Positions 1-7,919 of a stretch of 64,000 nt of DNA are shown here, piece after piece. The stretch lies in assembly GCA_963800255.1 (NCBI GenBank), contig CAWDAK010000003.1, forward strand, positions 6,418-70,417. The letters are read 5' to 3'. A program made the translations under genes and the position numbers. Numbering within the stretch: the first letter of the stretch is position 1; the number at the start of each line of letters is the position of its first letter. This stretch comes from DATFVA01 sp963800255. Its GTDB lineage: Bacteria > Bacteroidota > Ignavibacteria > Ignavibacteriales > Ignavibacteriaceae. Under the pieces are notes generated by a model. The model had not been told where the DNA came from. It did no database searches and worked only from the letters and a program-made list of their open reading frames with translations.

Positions 1-1124
1 ACGGGTACGGGCTCGAAGGTATATTCATATACGCCTGCACCGTTAACTGCCGCACCTGCGTATAGTGTAGACTGTTCTGTTCCTTTGAATGCCAGGGCTC
101 TGATCTGGTAGGTGGTTAGCATTGTTCCGCCATTGAAAGATGCCCAGGTAGTGCCGCCGTCGGTAGTTCCCCAAACGCCTATGTTTGTCTGGACGGAGTT
201 ATTATCAAGTCCCACATAGAACTCCATCGGCGAGCCGGGTTTTATTATGGAGGATCTGGGGAGAACGCCGATATCCTGGGGTGCGCCGTCCCATTTTCTC
301 GTCCAGCTTCCGCCGCCGTCGGTGGTGACGTATAATCCGCCGGATACTGTATTCATAAAGAGTCCGGCTATTACGATATCAGGGTTATCGGGACTTATGC
401 TGAGGGTTCGTACAGGATTGATTTCTGCGGGATCGGTGGGCAGACCGTTGTTGATCTCCGTCCAGTTATCTCCTCCATCGGTACTTTTATAAATGGTGGA
501 AGGACCTGTACTGGTAACCGTAGCGAAGGAGGTTCCGGCGTATACATTAGCGGGGTTAACGGGATCTATAGCGAGCGAAAGGAAGTTTTTGATGGCCCCG
601 AGGCCGGTGGTTGAGGGAGCCCAGTTAGCACCGCCGTCTGTGGTTCTGTATAATCCCACAGGGGAATCGGTTGTACCGTCAAAGACCGCGATGAAGGCTG
701 TGTTGGCATTTGCGGGATCAACAGCAATCGCCTGAACGCCCTTTGCGGATTCCTGGATACCGGTTACCATCCTCGTCCAGCTGACGCCGCCGTCTGTGGT
801 TTTATAAACCCCGTCATTGGCACCGAAGTTTGTACCCGCGTACAGCACCTGCGGGTTAGAGGCGGAGATGGCAAGCGAGAGAACCGCTGTGTTGAGGAGT
901 CCGCTGCTTGCCGAATTCCAGGTGGCTCCTGCATCGGTTGTTTTGTAAACTCCAAGCGTGGCGCTGCCGGTGTACATAATATCTGTGTTTGATGGATCGA
1001 TTGCCATAGCATAAACAGGACCTACGGAGGTTGTTGTGGTGGTCCATATGGTTAATCCATCCTGTGCTTGTGAAGAAATGGTGAAGAGGAAAAGTAGAAG
1101 AAAAGAAGAGTAGAAACGTTTCAT
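1..1124 (-). CDS. Secreted Asp-box/BNR repeat protein, partial (C-terminus beyond the left edge)
   Basis: An open frame of 374 codons runs off the left edge of the window. The start has GGAGG seven bases upstream. Residues 1-20 are a signal peptide (Phe/Leu-rich core, ending SSQAQ). The mature part carries at least six segments of the form Y-K-T-T-D-G-G-x-x-W (YKTTDAGATW, YKTTDGGVSW, YRTTDGGANW, YKSTDGGDNW, YVTTDGGGSW, GTTDGGTTW) roughly 50-60 residues apart, the Asp-box signature of BNR/sortilin-type beta-propellers. Such proteins in this bacterial group are usually secreted and often end in a type IX sorting domain, but the C-terminus is not visible here. The ligand or substrate is unknown. 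An overlapping open frame at 856-1215 is a shadow. Confidence 0.85.
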   Translation of the reverse strand, partial: MKRFYSSFLLLFLFTISSQAQDGLTIWTTTTTSVGPVYAMAIDPSNTDIMYTGSATLGVYKTTDAGATWNSASSGLLNTAVLSLAISASNPQVLYAGTNFGANDGVYKTTDGGVSWTRMVTGIQESAKGVQAIAVDPANANTAFIAVFDGTTDSPVGLYRTTDGGANWAPSTTGLGAIKNFLSLAIDPVNPANVYAGTSFATVTSTGPSTIYKSTDGGDNWTEINNGLPTDPAEINPVRTLSISPDNPDIVIAGLFMNTVSGGLYVTTDGGGSWTRKWDGAPQDIGVLPRSSIIKPGSPMEFYVGLDNNSVQTNIGVWGTTDGGTTWASFNGGTMLTTYQIRALAFKGTEQSTLYAGAAVNGAGVYEYTFEPVP

Positions 1125-1242
1125 ACGGCATCCTCCGAATTGATAAATTAAAGGAAAACCATGAATTTGTGAAATGACCTGAGAAGAAGATATTGCAAAA
1201 GGGGATAAGTAGCAAGAAGAAAGTTTGGCTGGAATGAGGCTT

Positions 1243-1530
1243 TTACTTATGCAAAACTTCTAAAACTGTATGGGGGTCTTTAGATAATAAATTTAATAAG
1301 ACCAAAGCTGGTCCCTGGGGATATCTATCTCCTCTTTCCCAGTGACGCAATGTTCCCAAACTTATTCCAACTGATGAGGCAAATTTTGCCTGACTCATCC
1401 CGATTCTTTCTCGAAGTTTCTTCACATCTATATGTTTCGGCTTAAATATTTTTGTCCCTTCTGTATTTCCTTTTGAGAATTCTATTGCTTCCTTTAATCC
1501 TTTGCTAATACTTTTATATGCTTCGTTCAT
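1243..1530 (-). CDS. NadS/HigA-like antitoxin, XRE-family DNA-binding protein
   Basis: This 95-residue protein has an N-terminal helix (MNEAYKSISKGLKEAIEF), a short linker with the K-x-x-H-I-D-V segment typical of NadS/HigA-type antitoxins, and an HTH_3 domain (residues about 38-90: LRERIGMSQAKFASSVGIS, then LRHWERGDRYPQGPALVLL). The family normally represses its own operon and neutralises a RelE/HigB-like toxin encoded next to it. No toxin gene is visible on either side: 210 bp of non-coding DNA lie upstream and a secreted-protein gene lies downstream. It may therefore be a solitary regulator or a relic. The start is supported by GAGGT ten bases upstream and by a promoter/operator just above it. 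Confidence 0.82.
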   Translation of the reverse strand: MNEAYKSISKGLKEAIEFSKGNTEGTKIFKPKHIDVKKLRERIGMSQAKFASSVGISLGTLRHWERGDRYPQGPALVLLNLLSKDPHTVLEVLHK

Positions 1531-1559
1531 TGTTTACCTCATAGATCAATCAACATATA

Positions 1560-1594
1560 CAAATATAATCCATTGGATTACACCATACAAGAGA
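1560..1594 (-). promoter_or_regulatory. Promoter with overlapping palindromic operator for the antitoxin gene
   Basis: On the minus strand TATATTTG (1560-1567) matches the Bacteroidota -7 element TAnnTTTG, and a TTG lies 20 bases upstream as the -33 element. Between them sits a perfect palindrome with 7-base arms around one base, TAATCCATTGGATTA (1566-1580), overlapping the -7 box. An XRE antitoxin bound there would block RNA polymerase, so this is the likely autoregulatory operator. Motifs are seen directly; binding is inferred. Confidence 0.6.
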
Positions 1595-1629
1595 AAAAAT
1601 TTATATTATCTTGAAGAAATTTTGCCTCT

Positions 1630-1684
1630 AAGCAAAAATCTTCGCGGGAATTTTTGCTTTAAAGCAAAAATCTTCGTGTGATCT
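1630..1684. repeat. A/T-rich palindromic repeat cluster
   Basis: AAGCAAAAAT (1630-1639) and ATTTTTGCTT (1650-1659) form a 10-base-pair stem. The segment 1650-1671 is in addition a perfect 22-base palindrome centred on CTTTAAAG. The motif AGCAAAAATCTTCG occurs twice in direct orientation. The cluster lies downstream of the metallophosphoesterase gene on the minus strand, where it could act as a terminator, but no clean uridine run follows. Function is unknown. Confidence 0.45.
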
Positions 1685-1739
1685 CCTTCAAAAAATGCGA
1701 ATAGTGAAGGAATTTAAATTGAAAGGCAAAGAGGGGGAA

Positions 1740-2990
1740 TTATTGTGCATAAATTCCTTTGCCTGATTCATACCTGAATACTACGGCGCCGCGGAATACT
1801 TTTTTATCGCGGGTTCGCTTCCATAACCATCCGCCTGTGTTGCATAAATTTACGGCTGTGCCTGCGGGGGAGGTCATTATTATCGGGTTATCCATTGTTA
1901 TGGGTAAGTGGGTGTGGCCGAAGATCATTGTGCCGGGTTTTTCGATCTGGATGTTGTGAAGCTTTTTCAGCTGATCTACTTCGGCAAGGCAGGCGTTGAA
2001 GTAGGTGAAAAACCTTTCCTGCACTATGGGGAGCTGGAAGTATTCTTTGCTATATCGTGCTTTTGTTTCAGGGGTGAGCATAGCCAGTATTCGCTTGGTG
2101 GCTTTACGGAAGGCGAAACCGGTTGCCGTACCCGGAAGGTACTGGTAGCCTTTACGGTTTATAAATACATTATCATCGAGATAGCTGAAGAGGTTGTTAA
2201 GGTAGTGCCGCACGTTTCTTACATTGCCGTCTTTGATTTCGTGCTGAACCCGTGAGAGTGATTCAGTGAGAATACCTGCCTGGCCTACTCCCGAGCAGGA
2301 GAGTTGATTGAAGGGGAAGTTCATTCCTACCATCTCCTTAATGTCCATCGGGATATCAAGTTTAAGATCGGGTTCGAGGATGATGGGGGCCCATTTGGAT
2401 AAGAGCGACCAGTAGTTGTCAAGGTACTGACCGTGAGTAATTAGAGTGGTGCCTTCGTTTGATGCGAGGTAAAGGTTGGGATAGGCGAATATGAAGTGGG
2501 AAGGATCGTCGGTGATATGATCTAAAAATAAGCCTCCGTAGGTATAGGGACCGTCATTTCTTTTGCCTACGCCAGGGAGGGTGAAGCCGGGGGTGCTGGT
2601 GTTTGTTCTGTCGTCGAGGATACCGGGTATTGCTGTTCTGAACTTCCGCGGGATTTTTTCCTCCCTCATCTGGAGGATGATGTTGACTTCGTTTTCGACT
2701 ATGTTCCAGATATCATAGTCGTGGTTGCCGGGGATATAGATGTACTGGTCGGCTATGTTATCTTTTTGAAGCAGGGTGAAGAAGACCTTTGCGGCCGCGT
2801 ATGCATTATCATAGCCGGCTACTGAGAAGTCGAGTATGTCGCCGAGGAGGACAAGGTAATCATTGCCGGTTCCGGCTGCTTCGCAGAAGTCGCGGTACTT
2901 TGGTCCCTCTTTAAATTCATTTCCGTTCCATTCAACGAGCGAGCACAGGAGATTACCGAGATGGAGGTCAGATGTTATTGCGAGTTTCAT
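1740..2990 (-). CDS. Calcineurin-like metallophosphoesterase
   Basis: The 416-residue protein has the dinuclear metal motifs of the calcineurin-like fold in order: D-x-H (SDLHLG, near residue 8), GDxxD (LGDILD), GNHD (PGNHDYD), a lone His (THGQYLD) and GHTH (FGHTHLP). It should hydrolyse a phosphomono- or diester in the cytosol; the substrate is unknown. An inserted stretch of about 150 residues between the lone His and GHTH looks like a cap. The open frame reaches 3041, but MKLAITSDLHLG begins the domain exactly at the usual place, so I start at 2990. No Shine-Dalgarno is visible, which is common in this phylum. Confidence 0.85.
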   Translation of the reverse strand: MKLAITSDLHLGNLLCSLVEWNGNEFKEGPKYRDFCEAAGTGNDYLVLLGDILDFSVAGYDNAYAAAKVFFTLLQKDNIADQYIYIPGNHDYDIWNIVENEVNIILQMREEKIPRKFRTAIPGILDDRTNTSTPGFTLPGVGKRNDGPYTYGGLFLDHITDDPSHFIFAYPNLYLASNEGTTLITHGQYLDNYWSLLSKWAPIILEPDLKLDIPMDIKEMVGMNFPFNQLSCSGVGQAGILTESLSRVQHEIKDGNVRNVRHYLNNLFSYLDDNVFINRKGYQYLPGTATGFAFRKATKRILAMLTPETKARYSKEYFQLPIVQERFFTYFNACLAEVDQLKKLHNIQIEKPGTMIFGHTHLPITMDNPIIMTSPAGTAVNLCNTGGWLWKRTRDKKVFRGAVVFRYESGKGIYAQ

Positions 2991-3182
2991 AGAACGATAA
3001 ATTAACAATGGTGAGGGAAGGAGTTTGTGATAGGATTGCAAAAACGAGGTTTAGGTGCAGCGTGGAGAAATGTGTGCATTCGTTTCTATTAACGTGCCGG
3101 TGCGCTGCACCGGGGTGGTGGGGTGTGGCGTAACCCGAGATCTATTAACGTATCGGTGCTCTGCACCTGGGAAATAGGTTTA

Positions 3183-3313
3183 GGTGCAGAGCACCGGGAT
3201 ATACGTAGGTTTACGATATCCGCAAACCCCCGTTTACCCCACCATGAAGTGGTAAGGGAAGAGGGGGGTGTTGGCGTAACCCGAGATCTATTAACGTGTT
3301 GGTGCGCTGCACC
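3183..3313. mobile_element. Foldback element, subfamily I, copy 1
   Basis: A 131 bp unit bounded by two inverted hairpins: GGTGC-AGA-GCACC plus GGGATATACGTAG at the left and CTATTAACGTG plus GGTGC-GCT-GCACC at the right. The core is itself an imperfect inverted repeat: a C-rich arm with CAAACCCCC and a G-rich arm with GGGGGGTGTTGGCG around CCACCATGAAGTGG. It resembles a MITE or REPIN-like nonautonomous element. No transposase is encoded here. Confidence 0.55.
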
Positions 3314-3328
3314 GGGGAAATAGGTTTA

Positions 3329-3465
3329 GGTGCAGAGCACCGGCATATACGTAGATTTACGATATCCACAAACCCCCTTTTACCCCGCCGTGGGGTGGTA
3401 AGGGAGGGTTTGGGTGGGGTGTTGGCGTAACCCGATGATCTATTAACGTATCGGTGCGCTGCACC
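3329..3465. mobile_element. Foldback element, subfamily I, copy 2
   Basis: Same organisation as copy 1 over 137 bp, ending in GGTGC-GCT-GCACC. The core carries the same C-rich and G-rich arms with CCGCCGTGGGGTGG in place of CCACCATGAAGTGG, and the same GTGTTGGCGTAACCCG block before CTATTAACG. Confidence 0.55.
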
Positions 3466-3581
3466 GAAGAAGCGATTGTTGTGGTGTTCCGATGGCCTAT
3501 TAACGTGCTGGTGCTCTGCACCGAGGAAAAACGCGATGATCTATTAACGTGTTGGTGCGCTTCACCTGGGAAATAGGTTTA

Positions 3582-3714
3582 GGTGCAGAGCACCGGCATA
3601 TACGTAGGTTCACGATATCCACAAACCCCCTTTTACCCCACCATGAAGTGGTAAGTGAGGGGTGGGGGGTGTTGACGTAACCCGAAATCTATTAACGTAT
3701 CGGTGCGATGCACC
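3582..3714. mobile_element. Foldback element, subfamily I, copy 3
   Basis: A 133 bp copy with GGTGC-AGA-GCACC at the left, the CCACCATGAAGTGG centre, a GTGTTGACGTAACCCG block and CTATTAACGTATC plus GGTGC-GAT-GCACC at the right. The loop and flank differ from copies 1 and 2, so the ends vary independently of the core. Confidence 0.55.
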
Positions 3715-3997
3715 GAAGAAAAACGCGATGGTCTATTAACGTGTGGGTGCGATGCACCGAAGAAAAACGCGATGGTCTATTAACGTGTGGGTGCGATGCA
3801 CCGAAGAAAAACGCGATGATCTATTAACGTGTTGGTGCGCTGCACCGGGGAAATAGGTTTAGGTGCAGAGCACCGGAATATTGGTAGATTATCGCAACCA
3901 TAAACCCTCCCCCCTCAACCCGGCACTTCTATTCTATACTTGTCTTTTTAAATTAAAAAGAATAATATTGGTTTATCAGTTTAAGAAAGGGTGTGAA

Positions 3998-5721
3998 ATG
4001 AAATTTCTATATGCTATCCTTGCTTCAATTATAATCAGTCTATCCGGCTTTCCCCAAAACAATTATTATGCATACAACCCGATGACGGCGCCGGGTGCGG
4101 TGAGTGTATCTACACAGGGACATATTCTGTACTGGGAGAATCCCGAAAGCGTTGCATTCAACGAGGTTTATTTCAGTGAGGATTCATCGCTCGTAGCCAA
4201 TATGGATCCTTCGGTTCGAATTTTATCAGGAGAGCCTTCTTCTGTTTATGATTCGGTTCAGATCAGCGGAACTCTTCCCTTAAATACAAAATACTACTGG
4301 GGCGTGGTTGAGTATTACCTGGTTGGCAACAACACAGTAAAGGGGTTTGATATCCCCGTATGGTATTTTTATACTGTACCTCCGTTTGATTATAATTTTT
4401 ATACTTTTGATAATGACCTTCAGGGATGGCAGGCTGTTGGTCCCCAGGGAGTGAATAACTGGTTCTGGTCGAATTCATCCAATGCCCAGGCCTTCCCGGG
4501 TGAAATGGTCTTCGCCGGTGATCCTCCATTTACCGGTTCTTCTCACATTATTTCGCCCGAATTTCACATACCGGCCGGGTATGATTTTACAATCGATTTC
4601 CATTACTACCTGGATTTTAATTCTGACACAGCAAAAGTTGAATTTGGAATAACAACGGATAATGGAAATACATGGTATCCGCTTTGGGGACTGCATGCAA
4701 CAGGAAATGTAGGTCCGGATATCGCATTTCCTGATCTTTCTTCACCCGGTAATTTTCGAATGGGTTTTTATAATACAGGGAATCCGGCTAGTATAAATTA
4801 TTTTTATGTGGATGATGTTATGCCCATTATTCCGCTGACAATTGGAGCCTATCCTCCTTCACAGTTGAAGGCAATTGCAAGCTACACCGAAAAACAGGTT
4901 GTTCTGAACTGGGACGCGGGTTCGTCAATAGATACTATTTCGGGATACCGGATTCAGAGACAGGACGGCCTTCCTGAGGATAATAATCCATATATTACTA
5001 TTGCAGAGACAGGAAACAGCACGTTCTCGTTTATTGACACTTCAGTAAACCTTGATCAGGATTATACGTACAGGGTTGCCACTTTTAATTTTGCCTACCA
5101 TAGCTATTACAGCAATGAGGCCACGGCATACGTACCTGCAGTAACCCCCGTAGAGCTGGTGAGCTTTTCTGCGGCAGTTTCAGGGGATAGGGTGATACTG
5201 AACTGGACTACAGCGACGGAGACTAACAACAGAGGATTTGAGGTAGAAAGGGTGCAGAGAGATTTAGGCTCGCTTCGGGGGGATGGGAGAGGATAGGGTT
5301 TATAGAGGGAAATGGGACAACACAGAAACCGGTCAGTTACTTCTTTCACAGATACAGCTGGTGAGCAGGGCAATATTTATATCGGTTAAAACAGGCATGA
5401 TTTTAACGGCAGTTTCGAATACAGCAGGGTAGTTGAAGATACAAATTAGGCATTCCGGCGGAGTACATTCCCTCACAGAACTATCCAAACCCGTTTAATC
5501 CATCAACACGGATAAGTTTTACAGTGCCGGGGGATGGATTCGTTCACCTGGCTGTATACAATGTGCTTGGTCGGAAGGTGACTGACCTTGTGAACCGGGA
5601 AGTGAAGGCAGGGAGTTACGAGGTAACTTTTGATGCAAAGGATCTTAGCAGCGGGGTGTACTATTACAGGCTTGAGACAAACGGATATACGAAAACCAGA
5701 AAGATGATACTGCTGCGATAG
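3998..5721 (+). pseudogene. Type IX secreted protein, broken by several frameshifts near its sorting domain
   Basis: The start ATG (3998) has AAAGGG upstream and opens a signal peptide (MKFLYAILASIIISLSGFPQ). Residues about 20-390 are beta-rich: a jelly-roll-like segment (DNDLQGWQAVGPQGVNNWFW) and a fibronectin type III-like segment. The frame then reads VELVSFSAAVSGDRVILNWT, the usual lead-in to the C-terminal part, and stops at 5296 after a low-complexity insertion. The rest is still recognisable in other frames: WERIGFIEGNGTTQKPVSY, DFNGSFEYSR, then NYPNPFNPSTRISF and the sorting domain (5490-5721, ending KMILLR). At least five indels of both signs between about 5270 and 5450 are needed. 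The gene is flanked by hairpin arrays on both sides, so decay by local rearrangement is plausible. Confidence 0.8.
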
Positions 5722-5732
5722 CAGCGGATTTT

Positions 5733-5861
5733 TGTGCATAGCACCCGAATATTGGTAGATTATCGCAACCGTAAACCCCTCCCACCCCCCGGACACGATG
5801 TGGCGGAGGAGGGAGGGGAATTTACGCGATGGATTCTATTAACGTGCCGGTGCTCTGCACC
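5733..5861. mobile_element. Foldback element, subfamily II, copy 1 (degenerate left end)
   Basis: The left end is decayed (TGTGC-ATA-GCACC) but followed by the diagnostic GAATATTGGTAGATTATCGC. The core has CCCCCCGGACACGATGTGGC and a G-rich arm. The right end is ATTCTATTAACGTGCC plus GGTGC-TCT-GCACC. It begins twelve bases after the stop codon of the broken secreted-protein gene. Confidence 0.5.
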
Positions 5862-5945
5862 GGGATGAGATTGTTGTGGTATCCCGAGATCTATTAACGT
5901 GTCGGTGCTCTGCACCGAGGCAAACGCGGCAATGAAATGTGTTTA

Positions 5946-6073
5946 GGTGCGTAGCACCGGAATATTGGTAGATTATCGCAACCGTAAACCCTCTCACCCC
6001 CCGGACACGATGTGGCGGAGGAGGGTGGGGAATTTACGCGATGGATTCTATTAACGTGCCGGTGCTCTGCACC
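5946..6073. mobile_element. Foldback element, subfamily II, copy 2
   Basis: A complete 128 bp copy: GGTGC-GTA-GCACC, GGAATATTGGTAG, C-rich arm, CGGACACGATGTGGCG centre, GGAGGAGGGTGGGG arm, TTTACGCGATGGATTCTATT and GGTGC-TCT-GCACC. The two 26-base ends share GGTGC-NNN-GCACCGG and a terminal TAG when one is reverse-complemented. Confidence 0.55.
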
Positions 6074-6202
6074 GGGGAAAAATGCGATGGTCTATTAACG
6101 TATCGGTGCGATGCACCGAGGAGGAGATTGTTTTGGTGTTCCGATGGCTATTAACGTGTCGATGCTCTGCACCGAGGCAAACGCGGCAATGAAATGTGTT
6201 TA

Positions 6203-6331
6203 GGTGCGTAGCACCGGAATATTGGTAGATTATCGCAACCGTAAACCCTCTCTACCCCCCGGACACGATGTGGCGGAGGAGGGTGGGGAATTTACGCGAT
6301 GGATTCTATTAACGTGCCGGTGCTCTGCACC
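6203..6331. mobile_element. Foldback element, subfamily II, copy 3
   Basis: Nearly identical to copy 2 (a few substitutions in the pyrimidine tract), 257 bases further on with the same flanking GTTTAG on the left, so it arose by tandem duplication including flanks rather than by independent insertion. Confidence 0.55.
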
Positions 6332-6590
6332 GAGGAAAAATGCGATGGTCTATTAACGTATCGGTGCGATGCACCGAGGAGGAGATTGTTTGGTGTTCCG
6401 ATCTATTAACGTGTCGGTGCTCTGCACCTAGGAAAACGCGGCAATCTATTAACGTGTCGGTGCGAGGCACGGAAGGAAGAGCCTAAAAACAATTTGTGAC
6501 TTTTGTTTTTTTTGTAATAAATTTTGTTAACTTAAATCCCGAAGGTTTTTACCTTATCACTATTTTCAAAATCTACTAAAGGATCGTAAT

Positions 6591-7844
6591 ATGCACAAAC
6601 TCCTTACACTTCTTTTTGTTCTCACCGTAAGCGGCGCAATGTTCGCGCAGAGCTTTACAACCAGTCCTAACCCGGCAACAGGAACTACAGGTCAGACACT
6701 TATTCCCTTCGCTCCAACTTCGATGACGATTACAGAATCTACTGACCCTGTAACTATTGTTACCGGAAATTCCGTTTCATGTAATGCAGGCGGACTGCAT
6801 GCTGACAACAGCTACTTCCGTGCATTTACTCTTTCAAATTTCGGAATTACTGAAGATTTCAACGTTTCACAGGTGGAAATAGGGGTTGAGCAGGCTGTAG
6901 GCGCAGGCGGAACTCAGCCGGTTACCTGCAATCTTTATACTACAAGCCAGACTTTTCCGGCAGGTTACCCTGCGTCACTTACCCTGATCGGAACTGTTGA
7001 TCAGAATGTTCCTGATCAGTCACTTGCTCTTTATTCTTTCAACGTAAGCGGACTTGTTCCTGCAGGAACTTCTCAGCTGGTTGTTGAGATTTTTACACCT
7101 GATGGACAGACAACAGGAAATTCTTTCTATATAGGATCAAACACTGGCGGTGAAACAGCTCCTTCTTATATATTGGCAGCTGACTGCGGTATAACTACTC
7201 CTACTACAACCAGTGCTATCGGTTTTCCGGGTATGATGATTGTTATGAGCGTTACAGGTGATCAGATTGTTCCTGTTGAATTGTCATCTTTCAATGCCTT
7301 TGATGTTAACGGCCAGGTTAAGGTTGAATGGTCAACTTCAACTGAAACTAATAACCAGGGTTTTGAAATTCAGAAATCAATTGCCGGAGAGAATTTTGTT
7401 ACAGTTGGATTTGTAAAAGGTCATGGAACTTCTACAGAAGCTCATTCTTACAGCTTTGTAGATCAGAACGTTGTTAACGGAACTATTTCCTACAGACTGA
7501 AACAGGTTGATTTCAACGGTGTTTCTGTTTATTCAGAAGTAGCTGTTGTTAACGTTAATGCTCCTGCAGCATACCAGCTGTCACAGAATTTCCCTAATCC
7601 TTTCAACCCGACAACCCAGATTAGCTTTGCTCTTCCGGTTGACGCCGGCGTGAAGATTACGGTTTTCAATGCAATTGGACAGGAAATGCAGAAGGTTGTT
7701 GATAATACTTTCACAGCAGGAAGCCACGTTGTTAATTTCAACGCTGCCGGTCTTTCAAGCGGTCTTTATTTCTATAAGCTTGAGGCTAAGGGTGTTGATG
7801 GAACAAGTTACCTGATGTCGAAGAAAATGATGTTGATTAAGTAA
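6591..7844 (+). CDS. Type IX secretion cargo protein with C-terminal sorting domain
   Basis: A 417-residue protein with a signal peptide (residues 1-19, MHKLLTLLFVLTVSGAMFA), a beta-rich N-terminal domain to about 220, a linker and fibronectin-like segment (VPVELSSFNAFDVNGQVKVEW, WSTSTETNNQGFEIQKS), and a type A sorting domain (YQLSQNFPNPFNPTTQISF, then AAGLSSGLYFYKLEA, ending KKMMLIK). The sorting domain directs export through the type IX system and removal or anchoring at the surface. It is an intact relative of the broken gene upstream. The role of the N-terminal domain is unknown. Codon use (many GTT, ACT, CTT) differs visibly from neighbours, suggesting high expression. A good terminator follows. 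Confidence 0.88.
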   Translation: MHKLLTLLFVLTVSGAMFAQSFTTSPNPATGTTGQTLIPFAPTSMTITESTDPVTIVTGNSVSCNAGGLHADNSYFRAFTLSNFGITEDFNVSQVEIGVEQAVGAGGTQPVTCNLYTTSQTFPAGYPASLTLIGTVDQNVPDQSLALYSFNVSGLVPAGTSQLVVEIFTPDGQTTGNSFYIGSNTGGETAPSYILAADCGITTPTTTSAIGFPGMMIVMSVTGDQIVPVELSSFNAFDVNGQVKVEWSTSTETNNQGFEIQKSIAGENFVTVGFVKGHGTSTEAHSYSFVDQNVVNGTISYRLKQVDFNGVSVYSEVAVVNVNAPAAYQLSQNFPNPFNPTTQISFALPVDAGVKITVFNAIGQEMQKVVDNTFTAGSHVVNFNAAGLSSGLYFYKLEAKGVDGTSYLMSKKMMLIK

Positions 7845-7846
7845 TT

Positions 7847-7902
7847 TTCCTCATTGAGGAATTACGAGGTGATTTAAACCCCGGCTTTGCCGGGGTTTTT
7901 TT
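7847..7902 (+). terminator. Rho-independent terminator, preceded by a second hairpin
   Basis: Stem AAACCCCGGC (7876-7885) pairs perfectly with GCCGGGGTTT (7889-7898) around a TTT loop and is followed by a T run to 7902. Just after the stop codon a smaller perfect hairpin, TTCCTCA-T-TGAGGAA (7847-7861), precedes it. Two stacked hairpins suggest strong termination and mRNA 3'-end protection. Confidence 0.92.
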
Positions 7903-7919
7903 ATGAGGGAGGGGGTTGT

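Larger units (their letters stand above)
3045..3890. repeat. Hairpin repeat array A (about fourteen GGTGC-NNN-GCACC hairpins)
   Basis: This 850 bp gap between the phosphoesterase start and the next plus-strand gene holds no credible gene. It is filled with short hairpins, GGTGC-NNN-GCACC, with loop bases TCT, GCT, GAT or AGA. They are next to CTATTAACGT on one side, or GATATACGTAG-like sequence in the opposite orientation. Three pairs form foldback elements (3183-3313, 3329-3465, 3582-3714). From 3700 to 3850 three short units (CTATTAACGTG, hairpin, GAAGAAAAACGCGATG) repeat in tandem with a 45-base period. A truncated left end at 3862-3900 runs into the leader of the following gene. A 66-codon open frame at 3123-3323 is a by-product of the repeats. 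Confidence 0.85.
5733..6485. repeat. Hairpin repeat array B
   Basis: This 870 bp intergenic stretch has no credible gene. It holds about eleven hairpins of the GGTGC-NNN-GCACC family and three foldback elements of a second subfamily (5733-5861, 5946-6073, 6203-6331). Copies two and three, with their flanks, are part of a tandem duplication of period 257. The last copies are degenerate (GATGC-TCT-GCACC; GGTGC-GAG-GCACG). The promoter of the downstream type IX gene must lie in the last 110 bases, after the array. Confidence 0.85.

Noticed and set aside
856..1215. 119-codon gene starting at the ATG in GGAGGATGCCG
   Set aside because: It overlaps the Asp-box protein in another frame; only the latter has a signal peptide and domain repeats.
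1535..1740. Remnant of a toxin gene upstream of the antitoxin
   Set aside because: No reading frame or toxin-like peptide can be found; the stretch is A/T-rich with palindromes.
3123..3323. 66-codon gene inside array A
   Set aside because: The frame is made of repeat units, has no ribosome-binding site and no protein-like composition.
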